In this document: positions 9,299 to 17,101 of the stretch, piece by piece
How positions within the stretch are numbered: position 1 is the stretch's first letter
Layout of the letters: every line of letters starts with the position of its first letter
Assembly: GCA_910579175.1 (NCBI GenBank)
Contig: CAJTTB010000005.1
Coordinates: forward strand, 62,001-126,000
Reading direction: 5' to 3'
Source: an uncultured Oscillospiraceae bacterium
GTDB lineage: Bacteria > Bacillota > Clostridia > Oscillospirales > Ruminococcaceae
DNA length: 64,000 bases
Program-made: the position numbers and the translations under genes
Notes under the pieces: model-generated
Told to the model about the DNA's origin: nothing
The model's database searches: none
What the model saw: the letters and a program-made list of their open reading frames with translations, nothing else

Positions 9299-9859
9299 AT
9301 GGATGATACTGGCATAATCCAGCTCTATTGGGATAGGAATGACCAAGCCATAAAAGTAACATCCGATAAATATGGTCATTACTGCAAAGCTATCGCAAGG
9401 AACATCTTAAACAATGAAGAAGATGCAGAAGAATGTGTCAATGATACCTACTTAAACGCATGGAACTCCATGCCACCCCATTGGCCTGAACAGTTGGCAA
9501 CATTCCTCGGTAAAATAACGCGGAACCTATCTTTTAATAAGTACAAGCACAATCACACCGAAAAACGTGGTGGGGACGAAATAACACTTGTTTTAGACGA
9601 ATTGGTCGACTGCATATCAGATATTGATGATGTAGAACAAGTCATTGACCGCCAAGAGTTGATAAAAACTATCAATTCATTTGTAAAAAGTCTTCCGGTA
9701 AGCAAACGGAATATATTTGTGCGCCGCTATTGGTATGTAGATTCAGTCGCAGAAATTGCACATGACAATGGAATGTTGCAGGGAACTGTATCAAAGACAC
9801 TGGAGCGGACAAGAAAACAATTAAAGGTTTATTTGACAGAAAGGGGCTTTGAGATATGA
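9299..9859 (+). CDS. ECF-type RNA polymerase sigma factor
   Basis: This 186-residue sigma-70 family protein has region 2 at about residues 20-90 (DAEECVNDTYLNAWNSMPP) and region 4 at about 120-175 (LPVSKRNIFVRRYWYVDSVAEIA, then an HTH). It would direct polymerase to a small stress regulon. The start at 9299 has AAAGGAGG about 6 bases upstream; the longer frame from 9248 is not needed. A TATAAT at 9220-9225 lies upstream with no clean -35. The stop overlaps the next gene's start (ATGA at 9856-9859), typical for a sigma/anti-sigma pair. Confidence 0.88.
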   Translation: MDDTGIIQLYWDRNDQAIKVTSDKYGHYCKAIARNILNNEEDAEECVNDTYLNAWNSMPPHWPEQLATFLGKITRNLSFNKYKHNHTEKRGGDEITLVLDELVDCISDIDDVEQVIDRQELIKTINSFVKSLPVSKRNIFVRRYWYVDSVAEIAHDNGMLQGTVSKTLERTRKQLKVYLTERGFEI

Positions 9860-10338
9860 GAAAAGAAGATTTCTTTGAAGTCCTTGGTGAACTTGATGAT
9901 GACATTACGAAAGAAGCTAAAACGGCTATGAAGAAGAAAATGAATTGGCAAACTTGGGGGGCTATGGTAGCTTGCCTTGTGCTTGTACTTTCCGTTGGAG
10001 TATTTGTTTTTCACACACATCAAAATGGCAATATAACTATTGAGCCTAGTGTGGCTGATGTAGTCCCTATGGTTTATATGAATGACAAACTTTATAGACA
10101 GTCCAGCGACCAGCAAAGTTATTCGGAATTAAAAGATGAGTTCATTTATCTAGGGCAAATTTTAACAGATATTACCAGTGACCAAAGTGACAGCACAAAC
10201 GGGGTGCCAAAAGAAAACTTCCAGGCAAATCACCCCATTGTCGGCTGTGAAGTATATCAATACGGTGAAAATATAGTTGTGAAAATCAAGGATGCTTATT
10301 GGCTATATACAAAGTACGGCGAGTCTGAAATGAACTGA
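9856..10338 (+). CDS. Single-pass membrane protein, probable anti-sigma factor
   Basis: A 160-residue protein with a charged cytoplasmic N-terminus (KEDFFEVLGELDDDI), one transmembrane helix at about residues 34-53 and an extracytoplasmic domain of about 105 residues. Its ATGA overlap with the ECF sigma gene and this topology argue that it holds the sigma factor at the membrane. The stop is TGA at 10336-10338, and the same frame then stays open for 17 more codons to TAA 10389-10391 with Asp/Glu-rich, protein-like sequence. The TGA may therefore be a late nonsense mutation (for example Trp to stop). Confidence 0.7.
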   Translation: MRKEDFFEVLGELDDDITKEAKTAMKKKMNWQTWGAMVACLVLVLSVGVFVFHTHQNGNITIEPSVADVVPMVYMNDKLYRQSSDQQSYSELKDEFIYLGQILTDITSDQSDSTNGVPKENFQANHPIVGCEVYQYGENIVVKIKDAYWLYTKYGESEMN

Positions 10339-10403
10339 GATGACCCTTCGGAAACGGAAAAAGAGCAGATAGATCCCACATATAAGAAATAACTCAGGAT
10401 ATT

Positions 10404-10449
10404 TTAAGAAGGAAACTACTCTAATTTTAGGGTGGCTTCCTTCTTAAAT
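10404..10449 (+). terminator. Hairpin after sigma/anti-sigma operon
   Basis: TTAAGAAGGAA (10404-10414) pairs with TTCCTTCTTAA (10437-10447), and the interior pairs partly through G-U pairs. Only a short T-run follows. Confidence 0.65.
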
Positions 10450-10535
10450 TTGCACACCTATTATGGACAAAACAAATTTATATGGTTGTGGGTATTGGAT
10501 GCTTATACATTGGACTTTGAAATCAACGCGCCAGG

Positions 10536-10770
10536 AACACGAAAGCGAATTGGGAGTTTATCAATCGTGTGCTATCTGAATGTGAGGACATTGGAGCGGG
10601 TAAAAAAGTAACTGTAAAGTCGTGGAATGGGAAAACAAATATTGTTTCATTGCGTTCTACCTTGTTATTTGGTTTAAATTGTGATGAAGATATTGGTAGA
10701 CGCCTATGATATTCATCCAACTACAACGTTTGAGCGCGATATGGAAGAAATGTTATCAGCCAAATCATAA
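10536..10770 (+). pseudogene. Possible gene remnant, no family recognised
   Basis: The frame 10536-10709 reads as protein-like sequence (NTKANWEFINRVLSECEDI, then GKKVTVKSWNGKTNIVSL). After its TGA a second frame from 10705 continues to TAA 10768-10770 (YDIHPTTTFERDMEEMLSA). Neither piece has a start codon with a ribosome binding site. The composition suggests a decayed coding region in the island between the anti-sigma gene and the ABC exporter. The rest of the 10392-10851 gap holds only hairpins. Confidence 0.35.
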
Positions 10771-10776
10771 GGTTGA

Positions 10777-10811
10777 AAAAAGCTGTTGCAATAAAATTGC
10801 AACAGCTTTTT
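10777..10811. terminator. Bidirectional Rho-independent terminator
   Basis: A 16-bp perfect stem (10777-10792 with 10796-10811, loop AAA) has A-run and T-run flanks. It would terminate the ABC exporter operon on the minus strand and any read-through from the island on the plus strand. Confidence 0.88.
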
Positions 10812-10851
10812 AATGTTTGATAAAATTGATTGTTTTTGTTCTTGATAGAGA

Positions 10852-13209
10852 TTATTCACTTCTCAATGCTTCTACAGCATCCTTTTTAGAAGCCATTTTT
10901 GCTGGAATATGACCTCCTAAAATGGTCAATATGGTACTGATAACGATTAAAATAATAGCGTGAATTGGCTGTAGATTTGCAACGCCTTTTAATTCTGTCA
11001 GTTGATATAGAATAGCATTAATTGGAAAGGTACAAAGCCATGCAATGATAATGCCCAATACCCCAGAAAATACCCCTAAAATGCAGGTTTCGGCATCAAA
11101 TACACGCGTAATATCCTTTTTTCTAGCGCCAAGTGCACGTAAGATACCAATTTCTTTTGTGCGTTCCAATACAGAAGTATAGGTAATAATACAAATCATA
11201 ATCAAACTAACGACTAAGGAAATTCCAGCAAATGCCACCAAGACAATGGTAATCCCATCCATAATGCCACTAGTCATATCTGACATGGTACCAGCAAGGT
11301 CGGTATAAACAATTTGATCTTCTATCTCTTTATCTTGGTTATAAGCGTCTAAATATGCGATAACAGCTTCTTTGTCTTCAAAGTCATTTGGATAGACCAT
11401 AACCATAAATGGAGTGGGATTGCCTCCTAAGTAGGTTAAAAAGTTGTCTTTTTCTGTTTGATCTAAATCTTCCATATTCATAACATTTTTATTGCTATCT
11501 TGTTGTGCTTTGACGATTTCAGAATTTTGGGCACTGTCAATTACCATTTGAGATAGTTCATCACTATATGCAATACCAGATGCCAGTAGACCAGTAGTAC
11601 TATCTTCTTTTAAACGTACGACGCCAGTAATTTTGGTGGTGATACATTCGTCAGATTGATACATTGTATCGTAATCTTGGCTGGGCAAGAAAGTGCCCAT
11701 TTCTGTTTTGGTATAATAGAGGTCATTGGGTACAATTTTGAATTCAGTGCCAATGATGTGATTAAAATCAATGGTTTTCATGTTTTCGGTGTCAAATCCC
11801 AAATCAGATAGGGTAGTTGCTTCAACACGATTTCGGGTATCAACTACTAGGATAAGGTCGGTTGCAGATTCTGGATAATTTCCAGCTAGTAAATCATAGT
11901 TTTTAGATAGATAGGATTCAGAACCTTCTTTGAGTTGTTCTGGATAGGAGGAAAGCCCTGCCCCATTCATGCTGGTCATAGCCATCATACTTTGATTCAT
12001 AGAAGAAAGCCCATTTTGAAGTGCAACTGGGGTAATGGTCCCATCAATATCCCGAAGTAGATTCATATTGGTCATGCGTGCATAACCAATGCTGCTACAA
12101 ATTTCAGGGTCAATTGCCTCTAAATAATCAATGTATTCCGAATCAAATAGATTGGTATGTAAAATGGTGGTATCTTCAGAATTGTACAGGTGAACTTTAT
12201 CAGTATCGGCGTATTTTTCTGTTCCACCCATCTTTTCTATGATAGAATCATGGATAATAGACATATTTTCGGCATCCATCTGCATGGCAGATTGGGAGAT
12301 AATAATTGGAAATTCTGCCATGGTGTCACTTTGGAATAAATCAATTTGCGTGCGGAAACCAGTAGATAAACTGAGTATGACTGCAATGCCAATGATGCCA
12401 ATGCTAGAAGCAAAGGCGGTTAAAAAAGTGCGTCCTTTTTTGGTGCGAATGTTATTAAAAGACAATTTTAAAGCAGTCAGAAAACTCATACTGGTTTTTT
12501 TTAGTTGGAAGCCATCGGATTTTGGTCGTTCTTGATGTGGGTGAGAATCGGATGTAATGCGACCATCTTGAAAGCGAATAATGCGGTCAGCGTATTTTTC
12601 TGCCAGTTCTGGGTTGTGCGTTACCATGATGACTAGGCGGTCTTTTGCCACTTCTTTGATAAGATCCATAATTTGAATACTAGTGGCAGTATCCAGTGCT
12701 CCCGTCGGTTCATCACAAAGTAAGATTTCTGGATTGTTTGCCAAAGCACGAGCAATTGCAACACGCTGCATTTGTCCTCCAGAAAGTTGGTTGGGTTTTT
12801 TATGTAGGTGCTCTTTTAATCCAACTTGTTCGAGTACTTCCAACGCTCTTTGATGTTTTTCTTCTGCAGAAACACCACTTAAAGTCATTCCCAATTCTAC
12901 ATTTGCAACAATACTCAGGTGCATAATTAGATTATAGCTTTGAAACACAAAACCAACAGAATTGTTGCGATAGGCGTCCCAATCCTTTTCTTTAAAATCA
13001 GAGGTTCGCTTTCCCTTAATGGTGAGCTCTCCAGAGTCATAGCAATCTAAACCACCAATGATATTCAGACAGGTTGTTTTTCCTGATCCACTGGTTCCCA
13101 AAATTGCGACAAATTCTCTTTCTCGAAATGCAACATGAATCCCATCAAGCGCTTTGGTTTCGATGTCACCAACACGATATGTTTTTTTGATATTTTTTAA
13201 CTCAAGCAT
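10852..13209 (-). CDS. ABC exporter with fused ATPase and FtsX/MacB-type permease
   Basis: A 785-residue fusion. Residues 1-225 are an ABC ATPase with Walker A GTSGSGKTT (38-46), signature LSGGQ, Walker B ILLCDEPTGALD and a switch His in MVTHNPE. From about 260 on there is an FtsX/MacB permease: one transmembrane helix near 262-284, a large extracytoplasmic domain of about 370 residues, then three helices near 655-685, 705-730 and 745-770. MacB-type transporters couple ATP hydrolysis to extracytoplasmic export of peptides or lipids by mechanotransmission. It overlaps the TetR gene by 8 bases and is probably co-transcribed and repressed with it. The substrate is unknown; antimicrobial or cell-envelope compounds are plausible. 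Confidence 0.9.
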   Translation of the reverse strand: MLELKNIKKTYRVGDIETKALDGIHVAFREREFVAILGTSGSGKTTCLNIIGGLDCYDSGELTIKGKRTSDFKEKDWDAYRNNSVGFVFQSYNLIMHLSIVANVELGMTLSGVSAEEKHQRALEVLEQVGLKEHLHKKPNQLSGGQMQRVAIARALANNPEILLCDEPTGALDTATSIQIMDLIKEVAKDRLVIMVTHNPELAEKYADRIIRFQDGRITSDSHPHQERPKSDGFQLKKTSMSFLTALKLSFNNIRTKKGRTFLTAFASSIGIIGIAVILSLSTGFRTQIDLFQSDTMAEFPIIISQSAMQMDAENMSIIHDSIIEKMGGTEKYADTDKVHLYNSEDTTILHTNLFDSEYIDYLEAIDPEICSSIGYARMTNMNLLRDIDGTITPVALQNGLSSMNQSMMAMTSMNGAGLSSYPEQLKEGSESYLSKNYDLLAGNYPESATDLILVVDTRNRVEATTLSDLGFDTENMKTIDFNHIIGTEFKIVPNDLYYTKTEMGTFLPSQDYDTMYQSDECITTKITGVVRLKEDSTTGLLASGIAYSDELSQMVIDSAQNSEIVKAQQDSNKNVMNMEDLDQTEKDNFLTYLGGNPTPFMVMVYPNDFEDKEAVIAYLDAYNQDKEIEDQIVYTDLAGTMSDMTSGIMDGITIVLVAFAGISLVVSLIMICIITYTSVLERTKEIGILRALGARKKDITRVFDAETCILGVFSGVLGIIIAWLCTFPINAILYQLTELKGVANLQPIHAIILIVISTILTILGGHIPAKMASKKDAVEALRSE

Positions 13210-13834
13210 CGATTTTTGACTCCTTTATTTTAGTAAAATTTTGTTTGAGTAATTGAAGCTTTTTTTGATAGTTTTTATAAGTATTTTGATAGTTGGGGAG
13301 ATTTAAAAATATCTCTGCAATGGTCTCTTTACAGATGGCTGCAAGAATATCAATAAAGTAAATCAAGTCATCATGTTCATTGAGGTTTAATGCTGTAAAA
13401 TCAATATAGGGCAGCAATTCTTCATTGATTTTTTGCTGGGTATTATCCTTGTAAAGTTTTAAAAAACAATCTCTATTGATGCGAATATCAGAAAAAAGAT
13501 TTTGATAAATTTTTTGATTCGTTTCGTCCTTTGCAAAATGTACTGTAAAATTTAAAATGTCTTCAAACATGTTAAAGATATCACCATGATGAAGAATAAG
13601 ACTTTTTTTGGCATATGTCAATAATTGTTGTTGATAATTGTGAAGAATTAGTTGTAGTAAATCCTGTTTATTATAAAAATACTGATAAAAACTCCCTCTG
13701 GAAATGTTAGCGTTATGTATAATTTGATTGATAGAAATCTGTTCAAAAGGAACTCTAGAAAATTCCTGTCTGATAGCGTGGATAAGACGGTTTTGTTTTT
13801 CCTTTGGAAGATGAAAAAATGTGTTGGTTGGCAT
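13202..13834 (-). CDS. TetR-family transcriptional regulator
   Basis: A 210-residue protein with an N-terminal TetR helix-turn-helix (FEQISINQIIHNANISRGSFYQYF, described here as residues about 29-52) and a helical ligand-binding C-terminus. It is the first gene of the exporter operon, overlaps the ABC gene by 8 bases, and lies 22 bases downstream of a long perfect palindrome. The simplest model is autorepression plus control of the exporter, relieved by a ligand that the pump removes. The start follows AAGGAG. Confidence 0.9.
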   Translation of the reverse strand: MPTNTFFHLPKEKQNRLIHAIRQEFSRVPFEQISINQIIHNANISRGSFYQYFYNKQDLLQLILHNYQQQLLTYAKKSLILHHGDIFNMFEDILNFTVHFAKDETNQKIYQNLFSDIRINRDCFLKLYKDNTQQKINEELLPYIDFTALNLNEHDDLIYFIDILAAICKETIAEIFLNLPNYQNTYKNYQKKLQLLKQNFTKIKESKIDA

Positions 13835-13855
13835 AAAATTTCTCCTTCCTATAAG

Positions 13856-13916
13856 ATAATGGCAATATGACAGTGTGTCATATTGCCATTATATGTAATA
13901 GAAACATCATTTTCAA
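13856..13916 (-). promoter_or_regulatory. TetR operon promoter with overlapping operator
   Basis: On the minus strand, -35 TTGAAA (13911-13916) and -10 TATAAT (13888-13893) are 17 bases apart. Positions 13856-13892 form a palindrome with 17-bp perfect arms around a GTG spacer, covering the -10 box and the start region. This is a textbook TetR operator position. Confidence 0.85.
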
Positions 13917-13947
13917 TCAATATTTTAAAAATAATTTATGAACGGCT

Positions 13948-14778
13948 TTAGGATTTTTTCAATAGAAAAAAATATCCTAGAACGATGATACCCAAAACAA
14001 TCCGATACCAACCAAATATTTTAAAATCATGTTTTTTGATATAATTCATTAAAAATTTAATTACAATGACTGAAACGATAAAGGCGGTAATCATACCAGT
14101 CAATAATACAGCAACTTCTAAACCGGAAAAATGAAATCCGAATTTTATGATTTTTAAAAAGCTGGCACCAAACATGGTGGGAATTCCTAAAAAAAAGGTA
14201 AATTCTGCTGCGACATAACGAGAAGTCCCCAATAAGATAGCGCCAATGATTGTTGCACCAGATCGGGAGGTCCCTGGTATGATAGAGAGTACCTGAAACA
14301 ATCCAATACAAAAGGCTGTTTTGTAACTGAGTGTTGATAGTTCTGTAACAGTAGGTGAACGATGTTGATTCCAATTTTCAATTACAATAAATAGAATACC
14401 ATAGATGATTAACATAGCGGCGATAATTGGAACTGTTGAAAATTTTTCTTCCAATAAGTCATTAAAAGGCAATCCAACAACGACAGTTGGAATACAAGCA
14501 ATTGCAACTTTAATCCATAGTTCTATTGTGTCCAAACGCTGTAAACGTGTTTTTTGAGGAGAAAATGGATTGAGTTTATGAAAAAAAAGTACGACTACTG
14601 CTAAAATAGCGCCCAATTGAACAACAACAAAAAACATATTTTTGAAATCTTGTGATAGATGAAGTGTCATAAACTCATCAACCAATAGCATATGTCCTGT
14701 ACTACTGATGGGAAGCCATTCTGTAATACCTTCAATGATACCTAAAATAAATGCCTTAAAGATTTCGATGAGATCCAT
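13948..14778 (-). CDS. uppP: Undecaprenyl-diphosphatase
   Basis: UppP (BacA) dephosphorylates undecaprenyl diphosphate to recycle the lipid carrier for peptidoglycan synthesis and gives bacitracin tolerance. The 276-residue polytopic protein has both family motifs: EGITEWLPISSTGHM near residues 16-30 and PGTSRSGATI near 165-175. It has its own leader and reads toward the TetR promoter region. No strong terminator is visible after it. Confidence 0.95.
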   Translation of the reverse strand: MDLIEIFKAFILGIIEGITEWLPISSTGHMLLVDEFMTLHLSQDFKNMFFVVVQLGAILAVVVLFFHKLNPFSPQKTRLQRLDTIELWIKVAIACIPTVVVGLPFNDLLEEKFSTVPIIAAMLIIYGILFIVIENWNQHRSPTVTELSTLSYKTAFCIGLFQVLSIIPGTSRSGATIIGAILLGTSRYVAAEFTFFLGIPTMFGASFLKIIKFGFHFSGLEVAVLLTGMITAFIVSVIVIKFLMNYIKKHDFKIFGWYRIVLGIIVLGYFFLLKKS

Positions 14779-14994
14779 ATTTTGAAATCCATCCTTTCTA
14801 ATTTGAAAATATTTCCATTTTATGTAAATTTTATTTTAGCATTTTTGCGATATAAGCGCAATCTATTTTTATCAATTTTTAGGAAAATTTAAGAAAGCAT
14901 TCCTTGATAAGACCTTGTTTGTAGCAAAAAATAATAAAATGAATAAGATACAGTAAGAGAAACACCTAGTTTCTCTGGAATGGGGTGAAGAAAT

Positions 14995-16053
14995 ATGCAA
15001 AATTACAACGGATGCAAGATTCCAATTATTCATATGGAATGTGATTGTGGATGTAATGCAGATAGTTGTCAAACTGAATGTTACATACCTCCATGTCCTC
15101 CGCCAATTCCAGATTGTTCTTTGTGTCCTCCCGGTCCGCAGGGTTCACAGGGAATTCAAGGACCTCCCGGACCAATGGGCGCGCAAGGTCCCATGGGACC
15201 TCAAGGACCTATTGGCGAGCGTGGCGTTACGGGAAGTGCTGGACCAGCAGGACCGCGAGGACTTCAAGGTGTTCCAGGACCACAAGGAGCGCAGGGCATT
15301 CCAGGACCGCAAGGTATTCCAGGAATGACCGGAGCCACTGGGGCGACTGGAGCGACCGGAGCCACTGGAGCAACTGGAGCAACCGGGGTCACAGGAGCAA
15401 CTGGAGTGACTGGAGCAACCGGGGTCACAGGAGCAACTGGAGTTACTGGAGCGACCGGGGTCACAGGAGCAACCGGGGTCACAGGAGCAACTGGAGTTAC
15501 TGGAGCGACCGGGGTCACAGGAGCAACCGGGGCAACTGGAGTGACTGGAGCAACCGGAGCAACTGGAGTGACTGGAGCAACCGGAGCCACCGGAGCAACC
15601 GGACCAGCAGGAATAGCCGGAACGACACCTATTTTAAGTGTATTAAATGCTACGAATGTATCAGCACAAACCCCAGCAGTTGCTGGAAATGCTTTGAATT
15701 TTGATACCAATCAGGCTCTTTTAGGAACGAATATTACACATACAAATAATTCTAGCGATTTTATCATTACAATACCAGGAACATATACAATTAGTTATAA
15801 CACAATTGTAACTTCTGCTGCTGGAACGACTCCTCCAGTGAGTACTAGCGTGGAGTTAAGAAATGGTGGTGTTGTGATTCCGGGGACAACAACAAGTACA
15901 ACTTTAACTGATACAGGAGATACAGCTACGTTGTCTGGAACAACGACGATTCAGATTACTACTGTACCATCAACGATTACGTTAAATGCTTTGAATACAA
16001 ATGGTACGTTTAGCAGTGCTTCTGTAACAATTCATTCTTTGAATACTGAATGA
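14995..16053 (+). CDS. Collagen-like repeat protein with BclA-type C-terminal domain
   Basis: A 352-residue protein in three parts. A Cys/Pro-rich N-terminus (residues 1-44, ten cysteines) is followed by about 54 Gly-X-Y triplets (about 45-205) that begin as GPQG/GPPGP types and become GAT/GVT repeats. The C-terminal beta domain (about 206-352) has the TPILSVLNATNVSAQTP-like opening typical of BclA/exosporium collagen-like proteins. Such proteins coat spores as trimeric filaments. There is no signal peptide, which fits deposition from the mother cell. GGGGTGA precedes the ATG. A strong terminator follows. Confidence 0.88.
   Translation: MQNYNGCKIPIIHMECDCGCNADSCQTECYIPPCPPPIPDCSLCPPGPQGSQGIQGPPGPMGAQGPMGPQGPIGERGVTGSAGPAGPRGLQGVPGPQGAQGIPGPQGIPGMTGATGATGATGATGATGATGVTGATGVTGATGVTGATGVTGATGVTGATGVTGATGVTGATGVTGATGATGVTGATGATGVTGATGATGATGPAGIAGTTPILSVLNATNVSAQTPAVAGNALNFDTNQALLGTNITHTNNSSDFIITIPGTYTISYNTIVTSAAGTTPPVSTSVELRNGGVVIPGTTTSTTLTDTGDTATLSGTTTIQITTVPSTITLNALNTNGTFSSASVTIHSLNTE
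15331..15606 (+). repeat. Tandem 9-bp triplet repeats (GAT/GVT collagen motif)
   Basis: About 30 consecutive units of GGAGCNACN/GGNGTNACN encode Gly-Ala-Thr and Gly-Val-Thr. Longer 36-bp and 54-bp blocks recur almost exactly, for example around 15388-15440 and 15460-15510. Repeat number should vary between strains by slippage or recombination. Confidence 0.9.
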
Positions 16054-16066
16054 TATCGGATCATCG

Positions 16067-16097
16067 AAAAACACCAATCAATTTGATTGGTGTTTTT
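16067..16097 (+). terminator. Rho-independent terminator after the collagen-like gene
   Basis: AAAAACACCAATCA pairs with TGATTGGTGTTTTT around a short loop and ends in six T. Confidence 0.9.
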
Positions 16098-16158
16098 TAT
16101 TATGGGAGTCGCCAACTTGGTTGGTATTCACGAAATAACAAAAAATAAACCTTTTCTA
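16098..16158 (+). repeat. Dispersed 60-bp intergenic repeat, copy A
   Basis: It contains GCCAACTTGGTTGG, then CACGAAATAACA and an A-rich AAAAATAAACCTTTT tail, matching copies B to F. The rest of the 16054-16384 gap holds the preceding terminator and AT-rich sequence upstream of the next gene without a clear promoter. Confidence 0.7.
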
Positions 16159-16384
16159 AACGCAGGAGAAAAAACAACTGTTGTTTACATATGGTCTGCT
16201 TTTCTCAAATCCACTGTAAAGTCAATCATTTTTATATGAAATATATGTTTGAAGGGTTTTAAAGACTTGAAATCCAGTTTATATTTAATTGAATTTTTTA
16301 TGATTTTATGTTATGATAAAAAATAGTCGAAACAAATCAAAATATGTCTAATTTCAATGATATTGAGAAAGAATGTGAAAATAA

Positions 16385-17080
16385 ATGAAAAAATTAACTG
16401 ATTGGCTATTATCTATCATTTTGATGCTAGGTATTATTTCGATATCTGTCGTGGTGGTACTTAATTTTAGAGGTCTTTACTATTTTGATATTGATTATTT
16501 GAATATTCCAACTTTGTCTGGTTATACAAAAGAGCAAATTCTACAGAATTATAATCATTTAATTGATTATAACTCTATGTTTTATCAAGGACCTCTTAAT
16601 TTTCCAAGTATGGGGATGTCTAGTTCGGGAAGGTCTCATTTTGAAGAGGTAAAAGAAATTTTTGTATTGTTACAACAAATAGCCATCATTACTACAATTT
16701 TAGGAAGTATTGGGATTGTTTGGAAATTAAAACAAAGACAGGTCCAATTTTTTAAATACACCTGTATCATAACAATCATTTTGCCAATGCTTTTGGGCGT
16801 TTTGATAGCACTTAATTGGGAAAAAGTATTTACGCTATTTCATAAAATTACCTTTTCTAATGATGATTGGTTATTCGATCCAATAACTGACCCAGTGATT
16901 AATATTTTGCCAAGTAGCTATTTTATGCATTGTGCGATTATGATTTTATTGGGAGTTGTGTTGGGAAGTGCTGTGTGTGGAATGATTTGTTGGAAACTGA
17001 TGAGAGTTCCTGCGAATCGATTACAAGAAAGATATCCATCTGCAAAATTCCGAAAAAAAGTTTTATTTCAAAATCGTTAG
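16385..17080 (+). CDS. DUF1461/TIGR01906-family integral membrane protein
   Basis: A 231-residue protein with four predicted transmembrane helices (about 8-28, 98-118, 125-147 and 180-205). The extracytoplasmic loop after helix 1 contains the family's typical FDIDYLNIPTLSGYTKEQI and NFPSMGMSSSGRSHFEEVK features. It resembles the TIGR01906 family, which has no established biochemical function. The ribosome binding site before the ATG is weak. It is followed after 21 bases by a glycosidase-like gene and may share its transcript. Confidence 0.7.
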   Translation: MKKLTDWLLSIILMLGIISISVVVVLNFRGLYYFDIDYLNIPTLSGYTKEQILQNYNHLIDYNSMFYQGPLNFPSMGMSSSGRSHFEEVKEIFVLLQQIAIITTILGSIGIVWKLKQRQVQFFKYTCIITIILPMLLGVLIALNWEKVFTLFHKITFSNDDWLFDPITDPVINILPSSYFMHCAIMILLGVVLGSAVCGMICWKLMRVPANRLQERYPSAKFRKKVLFQNR

Positions 17081-17101
17081 TCAAAAGGAGTGAACGTCAT
17101 C

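Noticed and set aside
15331..15606. Regular direct repeats that could suggest a CRISPR array.
   Set aside because: They lie in frame in a collagen-like gene, have no unique spacers, and no cas genes are in the window.
15264..15710. Long open frame on the minus strand across the collagen repeats (Pro-Val-Ala-rich).
   Set aside because: It is the shadow of the repetitive GAT/GVT codons; no ribosome binding site, and the plus-strand gene is convincing.
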